Notes under the pieces: generated by a model
Told to the model about the DNA's origin: nothing
What the model saw: only the letters and a program-made list of their open reading frames with translations
The model's database searches: none
Origin: Desulfobacterales bacterium
Lineage (GTDB): Bacteria; Desulfobacterota; Desulfobacteria; Desulfobacterales; Desulfosalsimonadaceae
Length of the DNA: 8,093 nucleotides
Assembly (NCBI GenBank): GCA_007135795.1
Contig: SLIE01000413.1
Coordinates: 1 to 8,093 of the forward strand
Direction: 5' to 3'
Translations under genes and position numbers: made by a program
Shown here: positions 1 to 6,004 of the stretch, in pieces
Numbering within the stretch: the stretch's first letter is position 1
How the letters are laid out: each line of letters begins with the position of its first letter

Positions 1-2
1 CA

Positions 3-680
3 TGGCTGATGATCTGGATGAACCAACGTGCCGTTGAACGCTGGGGTGTTGCCGACCTCGGGAATTTAAAAACGCCGCTGGATAAAAATGGGCACGGTTT
101 TCCGATCGCTGTTTCATGGACAGCGCCCATGAACCCGCAGATCATGGCGGGGGTCACCAATGGGCCGGATCATGCTTATGCGGAAGAATACCGCCGCGTC
201 AACCAGTGTATCAATGAACTGTCACGACAGCTGGCAGATGCCATCGGGGATCTTGGCTTCAGGGCACAGGCGCTTGCGGCTTCTGAACGGACAGACCCTG
301 TTTTAATAAAAGGCGATTTCCCACACAAAACCGCCGCAACACGGGCCGGACTCGGTTGGGTAGGGCTCAACTGCCAGCTCATAACGCGCAACCAAGGCCC
401 ATGGCTCAGATTGGGAACCGTTTTTACGGATATGCCGCTACCTTGTGCCACCCCGGTTACCCGGAGTCTTTGCGGAAGATGCACCCGCTGTGTGGATGCG
501 TGCCCCGCAAAGGCACTCACGGGGATTCCCTGGCATCCAGGAATCGAAAGGGATAGAATTCTTAACGCCCGGGCCTGCGATAACTGGAAGAGAAAACATT
601 ACCAGGAGTATAATAACGGGCACAACTGTGGCATATGTACCGCCGCATGTCCTGTCGGATATAAATTGCTGCGCAGCTGA
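3..680 (+). CDS. QueG-like double [4Fe-4S] cluster protein (5' end probably outside window)
   Basis: The protein resembles the short epoxyqueuosine-reductase-like family that carries two [4Fe-4S] clusters but lacks the C-terminal HEAT-like region of true QueG. Numbering from the first internal ATG (position 9), the family block HKTAATRAGLGWVG lies at residues 106-119. Cluster 1 ligands are C155, C158, C161 and C165 (CGRCTRCVDAC followed by P). Cluster 2 ligands are C190, C207, C210 and C214 (CGICTAACP). The N-terminal 'GVADL' block, normally some 20 residues in, sits at residues 13-17, and the frame stays open to the window edge, so a few N-terminal residues are probably missing. Expected to be a cytoplasmic redox protein. 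A queuosine role is not shown: these short paralogues are common in anaerobes and their substrate is generally unknown. The gene is convergent with the DUF945 gene, with 70 bases between them and no clear terminator. Confidence 0.8.
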   Translation, partial: WLMIWMNQRAVERWGVADLGNLKTPLDKNGHGFPIAVSWTAPMNPQIMAGVTNGPDHAYAEEYRRVNQCINELSRQLADAIGDLGFRAQALAASERTDPVLIKGDFPHKTAATRAGLGWVGLNCQLITRNQGPWLRLGTVFTDMPLPCATPVTRSLCGRCTRCVDACPAKALTGIPWHPGIERDRILNARACDNWKRKHYQEYNNGHNCGICTAACPVGYKLLRS

Positions 681-750
681 TCCCGTATTGTCCTTTCAGA
701 AATATAACCTTCAGCACCTCCCCGTATGCCGAAGCAGCGGTGCCTGCCTG

Positions 751-2223
751 CTATAACCACTTCTCCATCAATTCCCGGACATTCATTACCCTCTGACCAT
801 TGGCAAAAACCACCCCGTCCCGGATTTCCAACCGGCTTTCGACAACCTCCTCGGAGACACGGAAAAAAGGCATGAAGTAAAAGGCAATCATCATCTGCAG
901 ATGGGATTTACGGGCAAGCTCGTCTATCTTCTCGTCCGACAAGGGAGTACCGTAACGCGCTTCCTGCTTTTTGGACTCAAACGCCGCATAAATCCAGGTG
1001 AGTTCTTTCAGTGCTTTTGTCGAAGCCGTTATCCCGGCGGCCATGTCGATGTGCGGGAGCATACTTTCAGGCGAGTGAATGTTCACTGGAGATGACGGTG
1101 GATAAAACAGCTTCAGATGACCGGCCACATCATTCTCGTCTACAATGTGAAAATTCAATGCATCGATGCTGATGGACGGCCCTGCAGCGAAAAAACGTTT
1201 TACGGCTTCGGCTCCGGCCTCTATTTCTTCGACGGTCGCATATCTTTGCGGATCCCTAAGATCCCGGTCAAGTATGCGTACAAATGTCTCGTACGCCTCG
1301 ACATCGACATTGTTTACCGACATATACAGTTTCAGGCCCTTTATCACAATGTCATCAACATGTATCGAACCCGTGGCAATAATGAGACTGTTGTCAAAGA
1401 CATCTTCTCGAAACCTGCTCGAATGATGCGTTACAAAATCATTAATCCGGACATGAACGCCATTGCCGTTCAATTCACTTTCACCCACTATCAACCGTGC
1501 ATCCCCGGTCCACAGCAGATCCGTTCTCCGGGTACTGTCCATATCGAGATGGATGTCCTTCAAGCCATACTCATACGATGTTCCCGCTTCTTCAAATGCC
1601 ACAGAAAGAGTCCCGGCATGCGCCGCCATATCAAAATGATCGAGCTTTGACGTGAACCTTAAAGTCCCTGCCCAGTTTTGCAGAACCATCGAAATATTTT
1701 TTTCAGGGTCAATCCCCGGGCCTTTAACGCTGCCGGCATAATCCGCACCCGTAAAACGGGATACAACCCGCCCCCCAAAACCCATGGTGGTGACCGCCTC
1801 GATCACGGGAAGCGTCTCGGGGTATTGAGGCAGGTATTGCCGGATTTCTTCAGGCAAGGGGTACTCGCTTTTGGTCATGGCAAAAGCAAACCCCTCTCCA
1901 CCCCCGACATAAGGACCGTGTTTGACACCCATCGATCCTTTTATGGAAAGCCGGGGCTCCGTTTCCCCTGTTAATTCCGCCATTACATCGCTTAAGGAAT
2001 GGCCTTCCCGAATCCGATATTCAAGATCATAATGAAGCGTGCCATTGAAAACCCCCCGCTCATACTCAAAAAGGTTGACGTGAATATCCTCATTTGCGGC
2101 AAGCTCCCGTTTGAACCCCTCCATTTCCCTGTCAATTAAAACCCCTGCAACGACAGTTGCTGCAAACCAGATGACAATCACTGCCAGGAACAAAACCAAC
2201 AACACCGATTTTTTCATATTCAC
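751..2223 (-). CDS. YdgA/DUF945 family membrane-anchored protein
   Basis: 490-residue protein with a single N-terminal hydrophobic segment (about residues 6-28, after MNMKKS) and a long soluble body, the architecture of the YdgA/DUF945 family. It is expected to be anchored in the inner membrane with the bulk in the periplasm. Family-like features are the 'FEYERGVFNGTLHYDLEY' region just after the anchor (about residues 52-69) and the C-terminal 'GVVFANGQRVM' block. No lipobox cysteine follows the hydrophobic stretch, so it is not itself an obvious Lgt substrate. The first possible start is a GTG whose bases overlap the TGA stop of lgt (GTGA, 2223-2220). An ATG two codons later (2217) is the alternative; a GGAA about 8 bases before the GTG favours the GTG or leaves both open. 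It is coupled to lgt, so the two are almost certainly cotranscribed. The biochemical role of the family is not established. Confidence 0.82.
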   Translation of the reverse strand: MNMKKSVLLVLFLAVIVIWFAATVVAGVLIDREMEGFKRELAANEDIHVNLFEYERGVFNGTLHYDLEYRIREGHSLSDVMAELTGETEPRLSIKGSMGVKHGPYVGGGEGFAFAMTKSEYPLPEEIRQYLPQYPETLPVIEAVTTMGFGGRVVSRFTGADYAGSVKGPGIDPEKNISMVLQNWAGTLRFTSKLDHFDMAAHAGTLSVAFEEAGTSYEYGLKDIHLDMDSTRRTDLLWTGDARLIVGESELNGNGVHVRINDFVTHHSSRFREDVFDNSLIIATGSIHVDDIVIKGLKLYMSVNNVDVEAYETFVRILDRDLRDPQRYATVEEIEAGAEAVKRFFAAGPSISIDALNFHIVDENDVAGHLKLFYPPSSPVNIHSPESMLPHIDMAAGITASTKALKELTWIYAAFESKKQEARYGTPLSDEKIDELARKSHLQMMIAFYFMPFFRVSEEVVESRLEIRDGVVFANGQRVMNVRELMEKWL

Positions 2224-3005
2224 CGCTTATTTCCAATACGAATTTTTTGCCACGCTAAAAGGCTCACGCCCACCGCTATCATAAAAAGACTCAACACCTG
2301 ACCCATTGTCAGCATCCCCACGACAAACCCGATGTGCGCATCCGGCTCCCTGAAAAATTCAACGAAAATTCTTGCAATTCCATACCCGATTAAAAATGTG
2401 GAAATAAGCGCACCACGCATCCGCGCCTTCATGCTCATTGTCAGCATAATTATAAACAGCAGAACTCCCTCCAGAAGCGCTTCGTATAATTGCGACGGAT
2501 GCCTCGGATAAGGCCCCCCTCCTGGAAAAACCATTCCCCATGGTACATCCGTAACCCTGCCGTAGAGTTCACCGTTTATAAAGTTTCCGATCCTGCCGAA
2601 AAATAGACCCGGCGGGGAGGCCACAGCCGCCATATCCGCAAGCATGAGAAAAGATTTTTTCCTTATTTTCGAAAAAATCAAACCTGCAATGACAATCCCG
2701 ATGAGCCCGCCGTGAAATGACATTCCGCCTTCCCACACAGCCAGCACCCGCATGGGATTATCAAGATAGAAGTCCAGATTATAAAAAATGGAGTAGCCCA
2801 GGCGGGCACCCAGAAGCAGCCCCACAATGCAGTATACCAGAAGGTCTTCGATCTCTTTTCTGTCTATCTGAAAATGCTTGCGTCTGGACAGATACAGGAG
2901 AACCAGGTATGCGGATGCAAAACCGAGGATATACATCAGTCCGTACCAGCGGACCTGCAAAGGGCCTATTTCAAATATAACGGGGTCGATCCATGGATAG
3001 CTCAT
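2220..3005 (-). CDS. lgt: Prolipoprotein diacylglyceryl transferase
   Basis: Lgt transfers a diacylglyceryl group from phosphatidylglycerol to the lipobox cysteine of prolipoproteins, the first step of bacterial lipoprotein maturation, in the inner membrane. At 261 residues it is close to the usual length. The N-terminus (SYPWIDPVIFEIGPLQVRWYG) is the canonical Lgt opening and supports the ATG at 3005, although no strong Shine-Dalgarno precedes it. H98 of 'SFHGG', R138, N141 and E146 of GRIGNFINGELYG, and R212/E216 of RIFVEFFREPD match the spacing of the essential E. coli residues H103, R143, N146, E151, R239 and E243. 'RHPSQLYEA' (168-176) is also conserved. About seven hydrophobic segments are seen, and all key residues are intact, so it should be active. 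It is first of a minus-strand pair with the DUF945 gene, whose start overlaps its stop. Confidence 0.97.
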   Translation of the reverse strand: MSYPWIDPVIFEIGPLQVRWYGLMYILGFASAYLVLLYLSRRKHFQIDRKEIEDLLVYCIVGLLLGARLGYSIFYNLDFYLDNPMRVLAVWEGGMSFHGGLIGIVIAGLIFSKIRKKSFLMLADMAAVASPPGLFFGRIGNFINGELYGRVTDVPWGMVFPGGGPYPRHPSQLYEALLEGVLLFIIMLTMSMKARMRGALISTFLIGYGIARIFVEFFREPDAHIGFVVGMLTMGQVLSLFMIAVGVSLLAWQKIRIGNKR

Positions 3006-3096
3006 AACAATCTGCTTTGCATATTAAAGATTTGGCGTCAAGACCGGAAACAGATAACAGGTGCATTATCGTCCGGGGCGTTAAGGTACACACACA

Positions 3097-3122
3097 CCTG
3101 GCGGGATTCTCAATCCACCAGG
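3097..3122. other. Small imperfect hairpin in lgt leader region
   Basis: CCTGG (3097-3101) pairs with CCAGG (3118-3122), and inside it GGATT (3104-3108) pairs with AATCC (3112-3116) around a 3-base loop, leaving a CG/A internal loop. It lies about 90 bases upstream of the lgt start and would be transcribed in an lgt leader if the promoter is further upstream. No T-run follows on either strand, so it is not a classical terminator. A role in lgt expression is possible but unsupported beyond position. Confidence 0.4.
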
Positions 3123-3276
3123 GACTCTGATTGTAATATCTGGTTGTTGGGCGAAGCAAGCCAAACTTTTATTTCAAGCTACTTTCTGTGAGTACCGTTG
3201 CAGCGGGGCCGACAATTTTTTCCCGTAATGGGTATATCTGATAGTGAAGTCAAAAGTCCATAATTGAAATACGCCA

Positions 3277-3303
3277 GGCGGTTCCCGGGCCGCCATGTTT
3301 TTT
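3277..3303 (+). terminator. Terminator-like hairpin with T-run
   Basis: GGCGG (3277-3281) pairs with CCGCC (3290-3294) across an 8-base loop and is followed two bases later by a GTTTTTT run (3297-3303). This is the form of a Rho-independent terminator for rightward transcription. No rightward gene is seen immediately upstream, so it may insulate the methyltransferase promoter from read-through, or be a remnant. The stem is only five base pairs, so the call is tentative. Confidence 0.4.
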
Positions 3304-3320
3304 AAGGATAAGCACGGGGC

Positions 3321-3349
3321 TTGAGTACAACACTATTCAGTGGTAAGAT
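3321..3349 (+). promoter_or_regulatory. Putative sigma-70 promoter for methyltransferase-tag pair
   Basis: A -35-like TTGAGT (3321-3326) is separated by exactly 17 bases from a -10-like TAAGAT (3344-3349). Each hexamer matches the consensus at four of six positions, and the spacing is ideal. The predicted transcription start near 3356 falls at the outer edge of the inverted repeat that begins at 3357, leaving an approximately 80-base leader before the methyltransferase ATG. This is a sequence-only prediction; such matches occur by chance. Confidence 0.4.
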
Positions 3350-3356
3350 AAAACTG

Positions 3357-3386
3357 ATGACCTCATAAAAAGTCGCGATCAGACGG
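3357..3386 (+). repeat. Left copy of 30-bp inverted repeat (element end)
   Basis: This 30-bp segment matches the reverse complement of 5071-5100 at 26 of 30 positions, with a 13-base uninterrupted core AAGTCGCGATCAG. It begins with ATGACCTCATAAAAAG, the same tip that ends the full palindromic element on the right of tag, oriented so that both ATGA tips point outwards. Identity with the right-hand copy stops abruptly after 3386, so this is either a truncated copy of the element or one end of a larger inverted-repeat-bounded unit (3357-5100). Confidence 0.75.
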
Positions 3387-3434
3387 ACTCAACACACTTA
3401 TTCTAAACTGAACCTGAATTATTGGACACAAATC

Positions 3435-4241
3435 ATGCGTGAACGAAATGATCTGATTAAAAAACCTGAATTTCCGAAATCCGGCCAATATGACGAAACC
3501 TGGGTGCTGGACAACCAGATGGGACCCAATGCCCTGTGGCTTGCTGAATGGCTGTGTGAATCGTTGACGATTTCTCCCGGCATGCGGATTCTTGACCTGG
3601 GATGCGGTCGGGCCATGACAAGCATTTTCCTCGCCCGCGAATTCTCCGCACACGTCTGGGCAGCCGACCTGTGGGTCGATCCTGATCAAAACTGGGAACG
3701 TATTGTTGCGGCAGATCTCGGAGAACGCGTTTGCCCCCTTCGAATGGAAGCCCATGCACTCCCTTTTGCCAAAGGATACTTCGATGCGATAATATCCATC
3801 GACAGTTATCATTACTTCGGCACGGACGTGCTTTATCTCAATTATATAAGCGACTTCATAAAGCCGGGCGGGATGATCGGCATTGTGGTCCCCGGCCTGA
3901 TGCAACTGCTGCCGGACGAAATACCCGCTCATTTAGCCGCTCCGCAATCAAACGGCACCTCTTTCTGGGAAGAAGATTGCGCGAGCTTCAAGACCGCCGA
4001 CTGGTGGCAGGATCACTGGAGATGGAGCAGCGCGACATCGGATGTCCGAGCGGACATCATGCCCGATGGATGGCGTCACTGGCGCGATTTTGAATCCGCG
4101 CTCGAGTTATCGGGCAAAAACATATTTCCGTCCTGTGCGGAAGCGCTTGAACAGGACCAGGGAGACTATATCGGGTTTATCCGCTTAACCGCCCGGCGCA
4201 CGGCCCAGGAAACGCTTAACCTCTATAACTTTACGCTTTAG
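3435..4241 (+). CDS. Class I SAM-dependent methyltransferase
   Basis: 268-residue Rossmann-fold methyltransferase. Motif I is ILDLGCGRAMTS (residues 52-63) and binds SAM. An acidic residue ends the next strand (D78 in WAADLW). The 'EAHALPF' block (105-111) fits the adenine-contacting region. FDAIISIDSYHYFG (116-129) is motif IV-like, and FIKPGGMIGIVVPG (141-154) is the usual post-motif strand. The C-terminal third is tryptophan-rich (W178 to W216, DWWQDHWRW at 189-197) and probably forms the substrate site, but the substrate (small molecule, lipid or protein) cannot be read from sequence. There are no membrane segments, so it should be cytoplasmic. It is 10 bases upstream of tag and probably cotranscribed. 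The ATG has only a weak ribosome binding site (TTGGA), so the start is moderately sure. The gene lies just inside the left inverted repeat. Confidence 0.85.
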   Translation: MRERNDLIKKPEFPKSGQYDETWVLDNQMGPNALWLAEWLCESLTISPGMRILDLGCGRAMTSIFLAREFSAHVWAADLWVDPDQNWERIVAADLGERVCPLRMEAHALPFAKGYFDAIISIDSYHYFGTDVLYLNYISDFIKPGGMIGIVVPGLMQLLPDEIPAHLAAPQSNGTSFWEEDCASFKTADWWQDHWRWSSATSDVRADIMPDGWRHWRDFESALELSGKNIFPSCAEALEQDQGDYIGFIRLTARRTAQETLNLYNFTL

Positions 4242-4251
4242 GGAAACGTTC

Positions 4252-4866
4252 ATGAAAATCAGGTGCGAATGGTGTAAACAGGATCCGCTTTATGTGTCAT
4301 ACCATGACCATGAATGGGGCGTCCCGCTGCACGAGGACCAACGACTCTTTGAAATGATTGTTTTAGAGGGGGCGCAGTCGGGTTTGAGTTGGCTCACCAT
4401 TTTAAAAAAACGGGAAAATTACAGAAATGCCTTCGATCATTTCAACATTGAAAAGGTCGCATCGTACACCATGGATGATATCAATAACTTGCTGGCCAAC
4501 CCCGGCATTGTCAGAAATCGTCTCAAGGTGGCGTCCGCCGTGAAAAATGCTGCTGCTGCCCTCAGAGTTATTGAAAAACATGGTTCCCTGGATGCGTTCC
4601 TGTGGCGTTTTGTAGATTACAGACCAATACAAAACAGATGGAAATCCGTTGACGCGATACCGCCTGAAACCAGCGTGTCGAAATCAATGAGCCGGGATCT
4701 TAAAAAGCACGGCTTCAGCTTTATTGGCCCTGTCACCTGCTATGCATTCATGCAATCGATCGGCATGGTCAACGATCATGTCGAAGACTGCTTCCGCTAT
4801 GCAGAAATTAAAAAAACGGGAGAGATAACAAGACGTCAAAACAATAAAGACGGCCATGCAGATTGA
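4252..4866 (+). CDS. tag: DNA-3-methyladenine glycosylase I
   Basis: Tag removes 3-methyladenine from alkylated DNA, starting base excision repair; it is a cytoplasmic enzyme of the HhH glycosylase superfamily. The N-terminus (RCEWCKQDPLYVSYHDHEWG) is diagnostic. Zinc ligands are all present: C5, H18, H176 and C180, matching E. coli C4, H17, H175 and C179. E39 in 'VLEGAQSGLSW' matches E. coli E38, which recognises the methylated base, and W47 corresponds to the pocket tryptophan. LTILKKRENYRNAF follows as in the family. Its 204 residues are slightly longer than E. coli Tag because of a polar C-terminal tail. The gene is complete with no missing key residue. It follows the methyltransferase by 10 bases, with a weak GGGA about 9 bases before the ATG, suggesting cotranscription. 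No clear terminator follows; the palindromic element begins about 80 bases downstream. Confidence 0.96.
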   Translation: MKIRCEWCKQDPLYVSYHDHEWGVPLHEDQRLFEMIVLEGAQSGLSWLTILKKRENYRNAFDHFNIEKVASYTMDDINNLLANPGIVRNRLKVASAVKNAAAALRVIEKHGSLDAFLWRFVDYRPIQNRWKSVDAIPPETSVSKSMSRDLKKHGFSFIGPVTCYAFMQSIGMVNDHVEDCFRYAEIKKTGEITRRQNNKDGHAD

Positions 4867-4948
4867 AATTCGATTTAATGCGGTACGATCATTTCACCTG
4901 ATGCCGGCAAGACGTGATCCACAAGGCCCGTGAAACAAAATATCCATT

Positions 4949-5101
4949 TATGACGTCGTCGTAAAAATTTCAATATCTGCGTTATACGCAATCCCTCAGC
5001 ATCTCAAGCACGCTTAATCACACTGAATTCTATGTGATTACGAGTGCTTGATCTTGAACTTTTTACAAAGCCGCCTGATCGCGACTTCTTACGAGCTCAT
5101 A
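4949..5101. repeat. Palindromic MITE-like element (about 150 bp)
   Basis: The segment is bounded by TATGA (4949-4953) and TCATA (5097-5101), and its ends are imperfect inverted repeats sharing TCGTAARAA near each tip. Inside is TGCGT-TAT-ACGCA (4978-4990) and a long hairpin. In that hairpin TCAAGCAC (5004-5011) pairs with GTGCTTGA (5044-5051), and TAATCACA (5015-5022) pairs with TGTGATTA (5033-5040), around a 10-base loop. The right 30 bases match, inverted, the repeat at 3357-3386. There is no coding capacity. The form is that of a non-autonomous miniature transposable element or an intergenic palindromic repeat family. The ends resemble repeats recalled from Desulfobacterota genomes, but that is unverified. 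It could also fold in RNA and end tag transcripts, though no T-run follows the main hairpin closely. Confidence 0.65.
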
Positions 5102-5128
5102 TCATTATAAACAAGCATCTTTTAATCC

Positions 5129-5133
5129 GGAGG
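5129..5133 (+). promoter_or_regulatory. Ribosome binding site of DUF169 gene
   Basis: GGAGG lies four bases before the ATG at 5138, the strongest Shine-Dalgarno match seen among the rightward genes of this window, and it fixes the start of the DUF169 gene. A TATAAA (5106-5111) just upstream could be a -10 box, but no good -35 is present at the right distance. Confidence 0.75.
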
Positions 5134-5137
5134 TAAC

Positions 5138-5971
5138 ATGAACAGTCGAATCGCTTCAATTTTAAATCTCAAGTATCAGCCGGTAGCACTTGCCTGGTCC
5201 GATACAAAACCGGAAAAAGCCATGGAATTCAAGGAAGGCGGCTGGGCGTGCGTGATGTTTTCCTTTGCAAACGCAGCAAGAGGGAAAACAGGCGTTTTCA
5301 GTCGTACAACCTTCGGATGTTGGGGTGGGGGCGTGGGGTTGGGCTTCGGCAACCGGTACGTGGATTTTCCGGGCGGGGAAGAGTGCTTCCACTACTTTTT
5401 ATCCAGCGGCAACAAAAACTCCGAGATAGGCCGTGCCGTTGGAGAGCAAATCGGACAATCCCCCGGCAGCGGAGAATTCCATGTCGACTTCATGGAAGGG
5501 GAGCGTTACCTGAAAGGCCCCGAAGAAACGCGGGCGTTTGTCGAAAACCTGCCGATTATCGATATCCCGGCTGACTACGTCGTTCTCAAACCGCTTGAAC
5601 GGGTGGATGAAACAACGGAAGACCTCAAAGTCATCACATTTCTGGCCAATCCGGACCAGCTCTCCGCACTTGTGGTACTGGCGAACCATGGCCGAAAAAG
5701 CTATGACAATGTGATCATCCCGTTTGCCGCAGGGTGCCAGGCCATCGGAATCCTGCCGTACGCGGAAATCGAACGGGAATATCCCCGGGGAGTTGTGGGG
5801 CTTACCGATATCTCGGCCCGGAAAGCCGTGAGAAAGCTTCTTGGCAGCGACCTTTTCACTTTTTCAATGCCGCTTTCCCTGTTCAGGGAGATGGAAGGAA
5901 ATGTCGACGACAGTTTTCTTTTCCGAAACACCTGGAAAGCGCTGACAGGTCAAAAAGCACCTGAATCTTAG
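5138..5971 (+). CDS. DUF169 family protein
   Basis: 277-residue protein assigned to DUF169 (COG2043-like) from its overall pattern. It opens with a 'LKYQPVALAWSDTKP' segment (11-25). Next is the glycine-rich, cysteine-containing block with C38 and C61 (GWACVMFSFANAARGK, then TTFGCWGGGVGLGFG). A central strand-rich region follows (KVITFLANPDQLSALVVLAN, 164-183), then 'AAGCQAIG' with C200. Four cysteines in all (C38, C61, C83, C200) and no signal peptide or membrane segment suggest a soluble cytoplasmic protein, perhaps binding a metal or cofactor, but the family has no agreed function and none is claimed here. The start is fixed by the GGAGG site. It is monocistronic in this view: a palindromic element lies upstream and a REP-like double hairpin separates it from the convergent dnaE-type gene. 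The TATAAA directly outside the upstream element hints that the element's edge may contribute to its promoter. Confidence 0.82.
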   Translation: MNSRIASILNLKYQPVALAWSDTKPEKAMEFKEGGWACVMFSFANAARGKTGVFSRTTFGCWGGGVGLGFGNRYVDFPGGEECFHYFLSSGNKNSEIGRAVGEQIGQSPGSGEFHVDFMEGERYLKGPEETRAFVENLPIIDIPADYVVLKPLERVDETTEDLKVITFLANPDQLSALVVLANHGRKSYDNVIIPFAAGCQAIGILPYAEIEREYPRGVVGLTDISARKAVRKLLGSDLFTFSMPLSLFREMEGNVDDSFLFRNTWKALTGQKAPES

Positions 5972-6004
5972 TGGGTAAGGTGTGGTAAAGTACGGCGGAT
6001 GGTT

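Larger units (their letters stand above)
3006..3434. other. Intergenic region between divergent lgt and methyltransferase genes
   Basis: These 429 bases separate two divergently transcribed genes and must hold both upstream regions. No credible coding sequence is seen on either strand: short open frames exist but lack family features and ribosome binding sites. Within it are a short (AC)5 run (3088-3097), a small hairpin (3097-3122), a terminator-like hairpin with a T-run reading rightwards (3277-3303), a plausible rightward sigma-70 promoter (3321-3349) and one copy of the inverted 30-bp repeat (3357-3386). A leftward TTGACG is present at 3041-3036 but no good -10 box sits at the right distance, so no lgt promoter is called. 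Confidence 0.7.

Noticed and set aside
714..743. GCACC/GGTGC inverted repeat between the QueG-like and DUF945 stops, as a two-way terminator
   Set aside because: The stem is five pairs with a 20-base loop and no T-run on either strand, too weak to call.
1117..1650. 177-codon open frame on the plus strand inside the DUF945 gene
   Set aside because: Antisense shadow of a family-consistent gene; the predicted protein has no recognisable motif.
3012..3041. TTGACG on the minus strand (3041-3036) as an lgt -35 box
   Set aside because: No acceptable -10 hexamer occurs 16-18 bases downstream; TTTAAT and TAATAT lie much too close.
3088..3097. (AC)5 microsatellite as a phase-variable tract for lgt
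   Set aside because: Only five units, outside any recognised promoter spacing or coding frame; too short to argue slippage control.
2874..3191. Rightward small open frame spanning the lgt start as a possible gene ending before the 3277 hairpin
   Set aside because: Most of it is antisense to conserved lgt codons, and the remainder shows no coding character.
3363..3932. 189-codon open frame on the minus strand over the methyltransferase start
   Set aside because: It is antisense to clear methyltransferase motifs and shows no family features or ribosome binding site.
4887..4935. GATCA/TGATC and TTTCAC/GTGAAA pairs just downstream of tag as a terminator
   Set aside because: Short arms with loops over 20 bases, mutually offset and lacking a T-run; consistent with chance.
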